Shown: piece by piece, positions 55,585 through 64,000 of the stretch | Layout of the letters: every line of letters begins with the position of its first letter | Numbering within the stretch: position 1 is the stretch's first letter | From: Streptococcus equinus | GTDB taxonomy: Bacteria; Bacillota; Bacilli; Lactobacillales; Streptococcaceae | Length of the DNA stretch: 64,000 bases | Assembly: GCF_900104225.1 (NCBI RefSeq) | Contig: NZ_FNJK01000001.1 | Span: forward strand, 62,001-126,000 | Direction: 5' to 3' | Position numbers and translations under genes: made by a program | Notes under the pieces: model-generated | Told to the model about the DNA's origin: nothing | What the model saw: only the letters and a program-made list of their open reading frames with translations | Databases searched by the model: none

Positions 55585-57183
55585 TCATAACACATACCCA
55601 CTAGACCTCATAACCTCTAAATCTTCTTCGTCTATGAGTTGATTGCGGTCTTTGGCAAGCTGCTGATAAAGGATGTCTTGGATATTCTTCTGCTTTAAAA
55701 TAAGCGACACTAATGACCATAAAGCCAATTTCTTATACCGTGGAATATGACACTCCTTGGCAATTGCGTATAAACGTGTTTTAGGAAGGTCTAAGAGGTA
55801 TTCTCGTTTATTAAAGGATAAGACACCATCTTCCTCGTTGAACTTGAAATAAGGGTTCGCAATGGCGTGTCTCGCCTTTTCTGTTTCTACTTTTAAAACT
55901 TCCAGATACCGCGATGATGGTTTTGGAAGCTCCAATCTTTTTTGCCTTACTTCGCTTGAAGTAAGGTTTTTCTTTGCTTTCAAAATTTCAATAAAGATAG
56001 CTTCCGCATCTGTTAGAGATGTAGGGTAATGACCATTTGTGATTCTCCAGTTATGGATATAGGTGAAGTAACCAATGTAATCTTGAAGGTACTTAGTGGA
56101 AACATTAGTCATATCTCGGTAGATATACTGCTTGATCTCATTATGGAGTTCATTGACACGACCTAAAGATAAACCGTTTTGGTACTTTATCTCGTTGAAT
56201 TTGTCAAACAGCATCTCACCGCGATTGTTTATCTTATCAGTAATCCCCTCATAATAAAGATGTTCTAATACCTTTTTATTAGTCTTCTTTTCAAAATCGT
56301 CCGTTGCTTGAATAATATACCCATGATTCCCAATAATTTTCAAAAAGTTAGAGGGTCTAACGTAATGTGGTGTGTTCCTTAACTGACAATAATCTTCATA
56401 TACGCTATTGGCATCACTGCATAAATAAGCAATGTTATCAAAGTGTTCATCAAACAAATCAAAGAAAAGCTCAGGAGATAATTTACCAAGACTAGCCACC
56501 TTGCACACACAATAACCACGATTATCTATAGCAGTTACAACAGTTGCGAACTCAGCTCCCATAACCCCATAGTGAGATGGTTGACGACCATATCTGGCTT
56601 TACGCTCTACATGATTTCCAATCATAGAGGATAGCTTTCGGCTGCCTTTCTGACTTTCTCGGATAAAAGTTTCATCTACTTGGACAACTCCAGTTAAGTT
56701 CGGCATAGGCATATCAGCTAAAGCGTGTATTAGCTTCATTCGCCAAAGCCAAACAGTCTTGTAATTTATGCCATCACAACCATAGTCCTTAATCAAGACG
56801 TTCATCATATCTGTGATGGAATAGTTGTTAATAGTCATTTCAAGGACTTTTATCCAAATATCCCAATGCCAGCGTGTCTTTTCTAAGATGGTATCTGTAA
56901 AACGTGTAAACCTTCTCTTACAGTCTTTGCATTTGAATTGTTGGATATTATTTTTACGACCATTTCTTACAATGTTTTCAGATGAACACCTTGGACAAAA
57001 AGAATTGATTGCTAAACGCTCCAGTCGCTGTTCAAAATTCGATACGGTTAGTTGATTGAGTGTATCGGAAAAATCGCTATTTTGAGCCTTAGAATAACAC
57101 TCGACAATATGTTTGAATTTAACGTAAGGCAACTGCTCAACAAAGGCGACAACATCTTCTAACATCAGGTTTTTCTTAGCCAT
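55585..57183 (-). mobile_element. IS1595-like transposase gene (insertion sequence)
   Basis: A 532-residue transposase: an N-terminal zinc-ribbon with CPRC (Cys63, Cys66) and CKDC (Cys85, Cys88), a helical DNA-binding part, then a DDE-type core with Asp170 (VVQVDETF), Asp257 (LCSDANSVYEDY) and the third-acid region GRVNELHNEIKQYIYRD, followed by TKYLQDYIGYFTYIHNWR. This order is typical of IS1595-type (ISXO2-like) enzymes, but about 530 residues is long for the group. The stop adjoins that of the nuclease gene. I could not identify terminal inverted repeats or a target duplication, so the element ends are not set and the gene may be immobile. Confidence 0.75.
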
Positions 57184-57485
57184 AGCACACCTCTAAAAAC
57201 AATATACAGTTCATTTATCTACACCATAATTATACCACAAATTCAATGCTTTTCACAGCGAGGAACGGCTTCAAATTGGGAATTTCACCTTCAAAAGAAC
57301 TGTCATTATTGGACTTTAGCCCATCACACCATTGTTGGATAATATAACAAAAGTATCCAATGTTTCCAATTAGTATTGAAATTTGATATAATTAGGGGTA
57401 GTGGTCATTTTTGTAAATAAAATGACATAGAAATTGTTGTTTGAGAATTTTTTATTCTACTGACATAGAATTGAAGAGGTGACAT
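57184..57485. promoter_or_regulatory. Transposase/walR intergenic region with walR promoter
   Basis: About 300 bases with no gene. Near the transposase is its promoter-like GGTATAAT (minus). A 33-codon open frame from 57247 has no support and may be decayed coding sequence. The walR promoter has the extended -10 TGATATAAT (57384-57392). The leader then has an 8-bp hairpin GTCATTTT/AAAATGAC (57404-57426), which overlaps TGTAAA-N5-TGACAT (57412-57428), loosely like a WalR box. TGACATAGAA occurs twice (57423-57432, 57462-57471). GAAGAGGTGA is the Shine-Dalgarno. Confidence 0.5.
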
Positions 57486-58196
57486 ATGAAAAAAATTCTT
57501 ATTGTTGATGATGAAAAACCAATTTCAGATATTATTAAGTTTAATTTAACTAAAGAAGGTTATGAAACTGTTACTGCTTTTGATGGTCGTGAAGCAATTG
57601 AAAAATTTGAAGAAGAAAATCCAGATTTAATCATCTTGGATTTGATGTTACCAGAATTGGATGGACTTGAAGTTGCAAAAGAAGTTCGTAAAACAAGTCA
57701 TATTCCTATCATTATGTTGTCTGCCAAGGATAGTGAGTTTGATAAAGTTATCGGACTTGAAATCGGTGCTGACGACTATGTGACAAAACCTTTCTCAAAT
57801 CGTGAATTGTTAGCACGTGTAAAAGCACACCTTCGTCGTACAGAAAACATTGAATCAGCTGTGGCTGAAGAAAATGCTTCTGCATCAAATTCTGAAATTA
57901 CCATCGGCGATTTGAAAATTTTACCTGATGCTTTCGTGGCTCAAAAACGTGGCGAAGATATCGAACTAACACACCGTGAATTTGAATTGCTTCATCACTT
58001 AGCAACTCACATGGGGCAAGTAATGACTCGTGAATACTTGTTGGAAACTGTTTGGGGATATGATTACTTTGGTGATGTGCGTACTGTCGATGTAACTATT
58101 CGTCGTTTGCGTGAAAAAATTGAAGATACTCCAAGTCGTCCAGAATACATTTTGACACGTCGTGGTGTAGGGTATTACATGAAGTCCTATGAATGA
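57486..58196 (+). CDS. walR: Essential response regulator WalR (VicR)
   Basis: A 236-residue OmpR-family regulator of cell wall hydrolase and division genes; usually essential in streptococci. Receiver with Asp52 (IILDLMLPE) and Asp8/Asp9, then a winged helix with [20 protein letters not shown]. It heads walR-walK-vicX and overlaps walK by 8 bases. Synteny with vicX, rnc and smc confirms the identity. Confidence 0.97.
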   Translation: MKKILIVDDEKPISDIIKFNLTKEGYETVTAFDGREAIEKFEEENPDLIILDLMLPELDGLEVAKEVRKTSHIPIIMLSAKDSEFDKVIGLEIGADDYVTKPFSNRELLARVKAHLRRTENIESAVAEENASASNSEITIGDLKILPDAFVAQKRGEDIELTHREFELLHHLATHMGQVMTREYLLETVWGYDYFGDVRTVDVTIRRLREKIEDTPSRPEYILTRRGVGYYMKSYE

Positions 58197-59541
58197 TACT
58201 TTGATACACAATCAATATTTTTTTGAACAAGCCATTCTTTTTTTGTTAGCTTTTGTAGCCATTTATTTTATCCATTTGGCCATTAGAGACTATAGAACGT
58301 CAGTTAATATTCGTCGTTTGAGTGGTAAGGTTCGCGAGCTGATTACTGGGAAATATACAGAAGATATTATCATTGAGAAAGATAGAGATTTAGCAGAACT
58401 TGCTGGTCAACTGAATGATTTGTCGACTGTCTTTCGTTTGGCACAGGAAAATCTTGCCCAAGAAAAAAATCGTTTGGCAAGCATTCTGTCCTATATGACT
58501 GATGGTGTCTTGGCAACTGACCGCTCTGGAAACATTACCATGATTAATCAGACCGCTCAGAAACAACTTAATCTTGAGCGTGAAGAAGCACTTGGAATGA
58601 ATATTGTTGATATTTTAGGTGATGATAGTGATTACACATATCATGATTTGGTATCAAAGACACCAGAAATTGTTCTTAATCGTCGTGACGAAACCGGTGA
58701 ATTTATTACCTTACGTATTCGTTTTGCTCTTAACCGTCGTGACAGTGGTTTTATCTCTGGTTTGATTGCTGTCTTACATGATACGACTGAACAAGAAAAA
58801 GAAGACCGTGAACGTCGTTTGTTTGTATCGAACGTTAGTCATGAGCTGCGTACGCCATTGACATCAGTTAAGTCTTATCTTGAAGCCTTGGATGAAGGGG
58901 CTTTGAAAGAAGATATCGCACCAAGTTTCATTAAAGTTTCTTTGGATGAAACCAATCGTATGATTCGCATGATTTCTGATTTGCTTAATTTATCTCGTAT
59001 CGATAATCAGACCGTGCAATTAGAAGTTGAAATGACTAACTTTACAGCCTTCATGACATCTATTTTGAACCGCTTTGATCAAATTAAGAGTCAACATACG
59101 GTTGCTGGGAAGCAGTACGAAATTGTCAGAGACTACCCTATCAAGTCAATCTGGGTAGAAATCGATCCTGATAAGATGACGCAAGTTTTGGATAATATCC
59201 TTAATAATGCAATTAAGTACTCACCAGATGGTGGGAAAATCACTGTTAGCATGAAGACAACTGAGACACAGTTGATTATTTCGATTTCTGATGAAGGTCT
59301 TGGTATTCCTAAGAAAGATTTGCCATTAATCTTCGATCGTTTCTATCGTGTGGACAAGGCGCGAAGCCGTGCTCAAGGTGGTTCTGGACTTGGTCTTGCA
59401 ATTGCTAAAGAAATTGTCAAACAACATAAAGGTTTTATTTGGGCTCAAAGTACTTATGGAAAGGGCTCAACATTTACAATTGTTCTTCCGTATGAGAAGG
59501 ATTCTGATATATATGATGAATGGGAGGATGACGAGGACTAG
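58189..59541 (+). CDS. walK: Sensor histidine kinase WalK (VicK)
   Basis: A 450-residue kinase partner of WalR. One N-terminal membrane segment (about 12-30) with almost no extracellular part, typical for streptococcal VicK, then HAMP (about 35-90), PAS (about 95-200), dimerisation with His218 ([13 protein letters not shown]) and the HATPase domain ([18 protein letters not shown]). The ATG at 58189 overlaps the walR end by 8 bases. The vicX gene starts at the base after its stop. Confidence 0.97.
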   Translation: MNDTLIHNQYFFEQAILFLLAFVAIYFIHLAIRDYRTSVNIRRLSGKVRELITGKYTEDIIIEKDRDLAELAGQLNDLSTVFRLAQENLAQEKNRLASILSYMTDGVLATDRSGNITMINQTAQKQLNLEREEALGMNIVDILGDDSDYTYHDLVSKTPEIVLNRRDETGEFITLRIRFALNRRDSGFISGLIAVLHDTTEQEKEDRERRLFVSNVSHELRTPLTSVKSYLEALDEGALKEDIAPSFIKVSLDETNRMIRMISDLLNLSRIDNQTVQLEVEMTNFTAFMTSILNRFDQIKSQHTVAGKQYEIVRDYPIKSIWVEIDPDKMTQVLDNILNNAIKYSPDGGKITVSMKTTETQLIISISDEGLGIPKKDLPLIFDRFYRVDKARSRAQGGSGLGLAIAKEIVKQHKGFIWAQSTYGKGSTFTIVLPYEKDSDIYDEWEDDED

Positions 59542-60351
59542 ATGTCTGAGAATGCTTTTAAATATAGTGTCTTAGCCTCCGGTTCAACTGGAAATTCATT
59601 TTATGTGGAAACACCACAGAAACGTCTTTTGATAGATGCAGGTTTGACTGGTAAGAAAATTACCAGTCTTCTTGCTGAAATTGACCGAAAACCAGAAGAT
59701 TTGGATGCTATTTTGATTACACACGAACACTCTGACCATATTAAGGGAGTTGGTGTGCTTGCTCGTAGATACAATCTGGATGTTTACGCTAATGCCAAAA
59801 CTTGGCAAATGATTGATGATAAAAATATGATTGGAAAGCTTGATGTGGCTCAAAAACATGTTTTTGAACGCGGTAAAGTATTGACTTTCGGAGATATTGA
59901 TATTGAGAGTTTTGGGGTTAGTCATGATGCTGTTGAACCACAATTCTATCGTTTAATGAAAGACAATAAGTCATTTGTTGTCCTAACAGATACTGGCTAT
60001 GTTAGCGACCGAATGGCAGGTGTTATTGAGAATGCGGATGGTTATTTGATTGAGTCAAATCATGATGTTGAAATCTTACGTGCAGGGTCTTATCCATGGA
60101 GTTTGAAACAACGTATCTTATCTGACCGTGGACATTTGTCAAATGAAGATGGTGCTGATACCATGATTCGTACCATTGGTAATCGCACGAAGAAAATCTA
60201 TCTTGGTCACTTAAGTAAAGAAAATAATATCAAAGAATTGGCACACATGACCATGGAAAATAACTTAATGCAAGCTGATTTTGCTGTTGGTCATGACATG
60301 ACTGTTTTTGATACATCACCTGATGAAGCAACACCGCTGACTGGGATTTAA
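59542..60351 (+). CDS. vicX: VicX/WalJ metallo-beta-lactamase-fold hydrolase
   Basis: A 269-residue metallo-beta-lactamase-fold protein, third gene of the vic operon, with the metal motif THEHSDH (HXHXDH) near residues 59-65 and LTDTGYVSDR. YycJ/WalJ-type proteins have been linked to DNA and cell wall processes; the substrate is uncertain. Its ATG is the base after the walK stop. Confidence 0.95.
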   Translation: MSENAFKYSVLASGSTGNSFYVETPQKRLLIDAGLTGKKITSLLAEIDRKPEDLDAILITHEHSDHIKGVGVLARRYNLDVYANAKTWQMIDDKNMIGKLDVAQKHVFERGKVLTFGDIDIESFGVSHDAVEPQFYRLMKDNKSFVVLTDTGYVSDRMAGVIENADGYLIESNHDVEILRAGSYPWSLKQRILSDRGHLSNEDGADTMIRTIGNRTKKIYLGHLSKENNIKELAHMTMENNLMQADFAVGHDMTVFDTSPDEATPLTGI

Positions 60352-60365
60352 ATGCTAATAAAATC

Positions 60366-60410
60366 AAAAAAGCTATTAGCTGCTGATAAAAGCAGTTAGT
60401 GGCTTTTTTA
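60366..60410. terminator. Terminator after vicX
   Basis: AAAAAGCTATTAGCTGCT pairs with AGCAGTTAGTGGCTTTTT with a short loop; A and T runs on both sides. Confidence 0.85.
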
Positions 60411-60431
60411 GTGCTTTAATTGATCATTTAC

Positions 60432-60489
60432 TTGACACTTTGTCATGTAAATATAATTGTAGGGATTTTGGAGAGAATCCCCTTTTTTT
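60432..60489 (+). promoter_or_regulatory. Promoter-like pair followed at once by a terminator hairpin
   Basis: TTGACA (60432-60437) and TATAAT (60452-60457) are 14 bases apart, which is short. About 6 bases later GGGATT pairs with AATCCC (60463-60482), followed by a seven-T run. A transcript here would be a hairpin of about 25 nt. It precedes the rnc promoter at 60499. Confidence 0.35.
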
Positions 60490-60498
60490 GAAACTTTT

Positions 60499-60616
60499 TG
60501 GTATAATAAAGTAGTCTATAGTAGAAAAAATATTTTAGAATCGCTAAGTGGCTGATTCTAAAGGAAACGCTTTATTGATATAAAATCATAGACTAATTTT
60601 TGAAGGGAGATTTATC
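60499..60616 (+). promoter_or_regulatory. rnc promoter and closed 5' leader fold
   Basis: Extended -10 TGGTATAAT (60499-60507) predicts a start near 60514. The transcript would begin inside TAGTCTAT (60512-60519), which pairs with ATAGACTA (60588-60595). Inside is a 9-bp hairpin TTTAGAATC (60534-60542)/GATTCTAAA (60554-60562). The 5' end is thus held in a stem, and GAAGGGAG follows outside it as Shine-Dalgarno. RNase III is known to cleave its own leader in E. coli; here the same is inferred. Confidence 0.55.
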
Positions 60617-61303
60617 ATGCAAGCTTTAGATACAAAACTTCAGCGAGAATTTGGAATCGTTTTTGAAGATAAAACCTTGCTAGAAACAGCTTTTACTCAC
60701 ACATCTTATGCCAATGAACATCGCCTCCTAAACATTTCACACAATGAACGCTTGGAATTTTTAGGAGACGCGGTTCTTCAACTTTTGATTTCTCAGTACT
60801 TGTTTAAAAAGTATCCTAAGAAACCAGAAGGTGACTTGTCTAAGATGCGTTCAGTCATTGTTCGTGAAGAATCATTAGCAGGTTTTTCACGTTACTGTGG
60901 TTTTGATGAATTCATCAAACTTGGTAACGGTGAAGAAAAATCTGGTGGCCGTAATCGTGATACGATTTTAGGAGATTTATTTGAAGCCTTTCTTGGTGCT
61001 CTTTTGATGGACCAAGGTGTTGAGGCGGTCAATAAATTCTTAAATCAAGTGATGATTCCTCAAGTTGAAAAAGGAAACTTTGAACGTGTTAAAGACTATA
61101 AAACAACGCTTCAAGAATTGTTACAAGGTCATGGTGATGTCACTATCGATTACCGTGTTTCAAATGAATCTGGACCTGCGCATGCTAAAGTTTTTGAAGT
61201 AACTGTGTATGTTAATGACGAAGCTAAAAGTCAAGGAATCGGAAAATCTAAAAAATTGGCTGAGCAAGATGCCGCAAAAAATGCTCTAGCTTTACTTCAA
61301 TAA
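60617..61303 (+). CDS. rnc: Ribonuclease III
   Basis: Double-strand-specific endoribonuclease for rRNA processing and mRNA turnover. 228 residues: RNase III domain (about 1-150) with the signature [15 protein letters not shown] and [16 protein letters not shown], then a dsRNA-binding domain (about 157-226). It precedes smc, the conserved streptococcal order. A structured leader may allow self-cleavage. Confidence 0.97.
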   Translation: MQALDTKLQREFGIVFEDKTLLETAFTHTSYANEHRLLNISHNERLEFLGDAVLQLLISQYLFKKYPKKPEGDLSKMRSVIVREESLAGFSRYCGFDEFIKLGNGEEKSGGRNRDTILGDLFEAFLGALLMDQGVEAVNKFLNQVMIPQVEKGNFERVKDYKTTLQELLQGHGDVTIDYRVSNESGPAHAKVFEVTVYVNDEAKSQGIGKSKKLAEQDAAKNALALLQ

Positions 61304-61311
61304 GACGTTTG

Positions 61312-61456
61312 AAAGGAATTCGTAAAGGCAAATGTCCAACCTGTCCTAGGTCATATGATGCGTGTTCGACGTAGCCTAGAGGGCAATAAGAAGGTCTATT
61401 ATGATTTTCTTAATTGTTAGTTCAGGAAGGTATTTTGCCTTTTCATCTCTTATTTT
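61312..61456 (+). promoter_or_regulatory. rnc-smc spacer closed by a 9-bp stem
   Basis: A Shine-Dalgarno-like AAAGGA (61312-61317) is followed by AAAGGCAAA (61324-61332), which pairs with TTTGCCTTT (61434-61442). A CTAGG/CCTAG pair lies inside the 101-base loop. The smc ATG (61457) is 14 bases past the stem. No good Shine-Dalgarno lies next to the ATG. Confidence 0.4.
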
Positions 61457-64000
61457 ATGTATTTAAAAGAAATTGAAATGCAGGGATTTAAGTCCTTTGC
61501 AGACAAGACTACAATTGAATTTGATAAAGGTGTCACAGCTGTTGTAGGTCCCAATGGTTCTGGTAAATCTAACATTACCGAAAGTTTACGTTGGGCGCTT
61601 GGTGAATCTTCAGCAAAAAATCTGCGTGGTGGTAAAATGCCAGACGTTATTTTTGCAGGGGCAGAAAATCGTAAACCTCTAAACTATGCTCAAGTTGTTG
61701 TTAGTTTGGATAATTCAGATGGTTTTATCAAAGATGCTAAAGAGACGATTCGAGTAGAACGTCACATTTACCGAAATGGTGATAGTGAATATCTGATTGA
61801 TGGGCGTAAAGTTCGTTTGCGTGATATTCATGATTTATTCATGGATACTGGACTTGGACGTGATTCTTTCTCAGTGATTTCGCAAGGTCGTGTTGAAGAA
61901 ATTTTTAATAGTAAACCTGAAGAGCGTCGTGCCATTTTTGAAGAGGCCGCAGGGGTTTTAAAATATAAGACACGTAAGAAAGAAACTCAGACTAAGTTGA
62001 ATCAAACCCAAGATAATTTGGACCGTTTGGATGATATTATCTACGAATTAGAGGCTCAAGTGAAGCCTTTAGAACGTCAAGCACAAGTTGCTAAAGAATT
62101 TACAAGCTTAGAAGCTGAGCGTAAGCAGCTCCACTTGAATATCTTAGTGGAAGATATCCAAACGGATAAAACTCAATTAGAGGCTTTAAAAGAAGACTTA
62201 GCTGCTATTCAATCCGATTTGTCAGCTTACTATGAACAACGCCAGCGATTTGAAAAAGAGAATCAATCTTTAAAAGAAAAGCGCCATCAACTATCTGAAG
62301 AAATGGCGACTAAACAAGCTGGCTTGGTCGATATTACTAAAGCTATTTCTGATCTTGAACGCCAAATGGATTTGATTGCGTTAGAATCAAGCCAAAAAGA
62401 AGAGAAAAAACAAGCGGCTAGTAGCCAATTAGCTGACCTAAAAGCAAGTCAGGAAAGCTTACGAGAAGAACTAGCTCAAAAAGAAACTCAGTTAGCTCAA
62501 TTAGATGAGCAGTTGACGCAAACAACAGCAACTATCCAAAAATTACAAGCTGAATTAGATCGCTTCTCAACTGATCCTGATCAAGTCATTGAAAAATTAC
62601 GTGAAGAATTTGTTAGCTTGATGCAAAAAGAAGCTGATCTTTCTAACCAATTGACCATGACGATTGCTGATATTGACAATCAAAAACAATTGTCAGAATC
62701 AAAATCTGAAGAATTGGCTCAAACACAAGCTAATTTGGCTGAGCTAAAAGCAAGTGCTAAAGAAGCTCTTGAAAACTTTGAATCGTCACGTGAACAAGTC
62801 AAAGAATTGCTTGATGCCTATCAGAAGCTATTTGCTAAAACAAGTCAGCTTGAAAAAGATTATCAAGCTGAGCAATCTAAGATGTTTGACCAATTAGATG
62901 TCATTAAATCTAAGCAAGCTCGAAAATCTAGTCTTGAATCAATTCTAAAAAATCACAGTAATTTTTACGCTGGTGTCAAATCAGTCTTACAAGCTTCGGG
63001 GCAGCTTGGCGGTATTATTGGTGCGGTTAGTGAACATTTAAGTTTTGATCGTAAGTACCAAACAGCTCTTGAAATTGCGCTAGGTGGTTCAAGTCAACAT
63101 GTGATTGTTGAAGATGAATCAGCAGCTAAACGCTCAATTGCTTTCTTGAAGAAAAATCGTCAAGGACGTGCAACTTTCTTACCACTGACGACCATCAAAC
63201 CACGCCATTTGTCACAACAAAATCATGGCATTTTGTCTTCAAGTCAAGGTTTCCTTGGTATGGCTAGTGATTTGGTTTCATTTGATAACCGTTTAGAAAG
63301 CATTTTTCAAAATCTTCTTGGTGTAACGGCAGTTTTTGATACGGTTGATAATGCCAATAAAGCTGCGCGAGCACTGCATTACCAAGTCCGCTTAGTAACT
63401 TTGGATGGTACTGAAATTCGACCAGGGGGATCATTCTCTGGTGGTGCTAATCGTCAAAATAACACCACATTTATCAAACCAGAATTAGATAACCTTGTTG
63501 CTGAATTAAAAGACCTTCAAGTAAAACAAGTCGAGCAAGAAAAACATGTCCAAGGCCTTCACGAGGCTCTTCTAGCTAACAAAGAAGAATTGGCAAGCTT
63601 AAAAGCTCAGGGAGAAGAAGCTCGTTTTGCTGAACAAAAAGCTGAGTTGGAATACCAACAACTTGCTGAACGCTTGAATGATGTTAATCAACTTTGTCAA
63701 CAACTTCAAGAAAGTGAAACGGACAGCAGTTCAACTGATTTAGAATCTCAAAAAGCTCACTTTGAAGCAGAATTGACAAAAGTGGCTGACCGTAAACAAG
63801 AGTTGACAAGCGAGATTGAACAAATCAAAGAAAATAAAAATACTATTACACAAAAAGTTGAAAATCTTCGTCAACAATTATCACAAGCTAAATTGCAAGA
63901 ACGTGAATTGTTAAGTGAACGTAAGTTTGAATCAGCTAATAAGACACGACTTGACATTAGCTTAGTTGAAAATAAAGCTGAGATAGCAAAATGCGAAGAT
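61457..64000 (+). CDS. smc: Chromosome segregation protein SMC (partial, truncated by window end)
   Basis: The reading frame from ATG 61457 (MYLKEIEMQGFKSFADKTTI) is open to the window end, 848 codons. Walker A VGPNGSGKSN is at the N-terminus, followed by a long coiled coil (about 165-500), the hinge (about 510-650, with GQLGGIIGAVSEHLSFD) and the start of the second coiled coil. The C-terminal ABC half is beyond the window; a full streptococcal SMC is about 1,180 residues. SMC with ScpA/B compacts and segregates the chromosome. Confidence 0.96.
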   Translation, partial: MYLKEIEMQGFKSFADKTTIEFDKGVTAVVGPNGSGKSNITESLRWALGESSAKNLRGGKMPDVIFAGAENRKPLNYAQVVVSLDNSDGFIKDAKETIRVERHIYRNGDSEYLIDGRKVRLRDIHDLFMDTGLGRDSFSVISQGRVEEIFNSKPEERRAIFEEAAGVLKYKTRKKETQTKLNQTQDNLDRLDDIIYELEAQVKPLERQAQVAKEFTSLEAERKQLHLNILVEDIQTDKTQLEALKEDLAAIQSDLSAYYEQRQRFEKENQSLKEKRHQLSEEMATKQAGLVDITKAISDLERQMDLIALESSQKEEKKQAASSQLADLKASQESLREELAQKETQLAQLDEQLTQTTATIQKLQAELDRFSTDPDQVIEKLREEFVSLMQKEADLSNQLTMTIADIDNQKQLSESKSEELAQTQANLAELKASAKEALENFESSREQVKELLDAYQKLFAKTSQLEKDYQAEQSKMFDQLDVIKSKQARKSSLESILKNHSNFYAGVKSVLQASGQLGGIIGAVSEHLSFDRKYQTALEIALGGSSQHVIVEDESAAKRSIAFLKKNRQGRATFLPLTTIKPRHLSQQNHGILSSSQGFLGMASDLVSFDNRLESIFQNLLGVTAVFDTVDNANKAARALHYQVRLVTLDGTEIRPGGSFSGGANRQNNTTFIKPELDNLVAELKDLQVKQVEQEKHVQGLHEALLANKEELASLKAQGEEARFAEQKAELEYQQLAERLNDVNQLCQQLQESETDSSSTDLESQKAHFEAELTKVADRKQELTSEIEQIKENKNTITQKVENLRQQLSQAKLQERELLSERKFESANKTRLDISLVENKAEIAKCED

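Noticed and set aside
55450..57320. Defined insertion sequence boundaries
   Set aside because: I could not find matching inverted repeats or a target duplication by eye, so only the transposase gene is given.
57247..57348. Short open frame between the transposase and walR
   Set aside because: 33 codons, no ribosome binding site, no known match; at most a remnant.

Overview
The window is a 64 kb stretch of low-GC Gram-positive chromosome with strong Shine-Dalgarno sites and AT-rich intergenic regions. Gene content and order point to Streptococcus: vicRKX-rnc-smc, pepQ/ccpA followed by two glycolipid glycosyltransferases and T-box-controlled thrS, rplK-rplA, pyrH-frr-cvfB, msrA-yozE-phoH, and ybeY-dgkA-era-mutM-coaE-pmrA-rpmG-secG-rnr-smpB. 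A secreted alpha-amylase with two CBM26-like starch-binding modules, a secreted PL9-type pectate lyase and an oleate hydratase suggest the S. bovis/S. equinus complex (S. gallolyticus, infantarius, lutetiensis and relatives). That species-level reading is inference. I saw no rRNA, tRNA, CRISPR array or prophage.

Layout. 1-5.7 kb: mtnN, a DtxR-type metal regulator, a PpiA-like foldase lipoprotein, ftsK and a DUF3397-like membrane protein. 5.7-6.26 kb: a gene-free stretch holding a large nested inverted-repeat structure between 18-bp direct repeats. 6.3-12.6 kb: ribosomal, translation and stress housekeeping genes. 13.2-15.7 kb: the amylase with cre- and MalR-like operators. 15.9-24.3 kb: a housekeeping run. 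24.3-28.5 kb: a redox-type group with an OhrR-like regulator, a ferritin-like protein, a disulfide-oxidoreductase-like flavoprotein, a nitroreductase and two further MarR proteins. 28.7-37.8 kb: DUF554, LysR, pepQ/ccpA, glycosyltransferases, thrS. 37.9-49.3 kb: accessory metabolism and envelope genes (pectate lyase, oleate hydratase with a TetR regulator, P-type ATPase, a two-component system with a PepSY protein, a TVP38 protein). 49.3-52.3 kb: a polar amino-acid ABC transporter. 52.6-57.2 kb: an accessory block with a GNAT gene, a small charged protein, a winged-helix protein, a type II restriction-modification pair and an IS1595-like transposase. 57.5-64 kb: walRK-vicX-rnc-smc, with smc running off the end.

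How the genes work together. CcpA lies in the window, and so do probable targets: cre-like sites overlie the amylase and pectate lyase promoters, so polysaccharide use is probably under catabolite control. A CodY-box-like site overlaps the ABC transporter promoter. The three MarR proteins near 24-28.5 kb each carry an N-terminal cysteine at residue 12 or 13, which fits thiol-based sensing beside redox enzymes.

The least ordinary observations are: the structured repeat element upstream of rplK; a closed RNA fold at the 5' end of the rnc (RNase III) transcript; several genes whose Shine-Dalgarno is separated from the start codon by a stem-loop (best in era and mtnN); promoters that predict leaderless mRNAs; a pmrA-like gene with no ATG/GTG/TTG at its expected start; and the restriction-modification/IS block between the ABC operon and walR.
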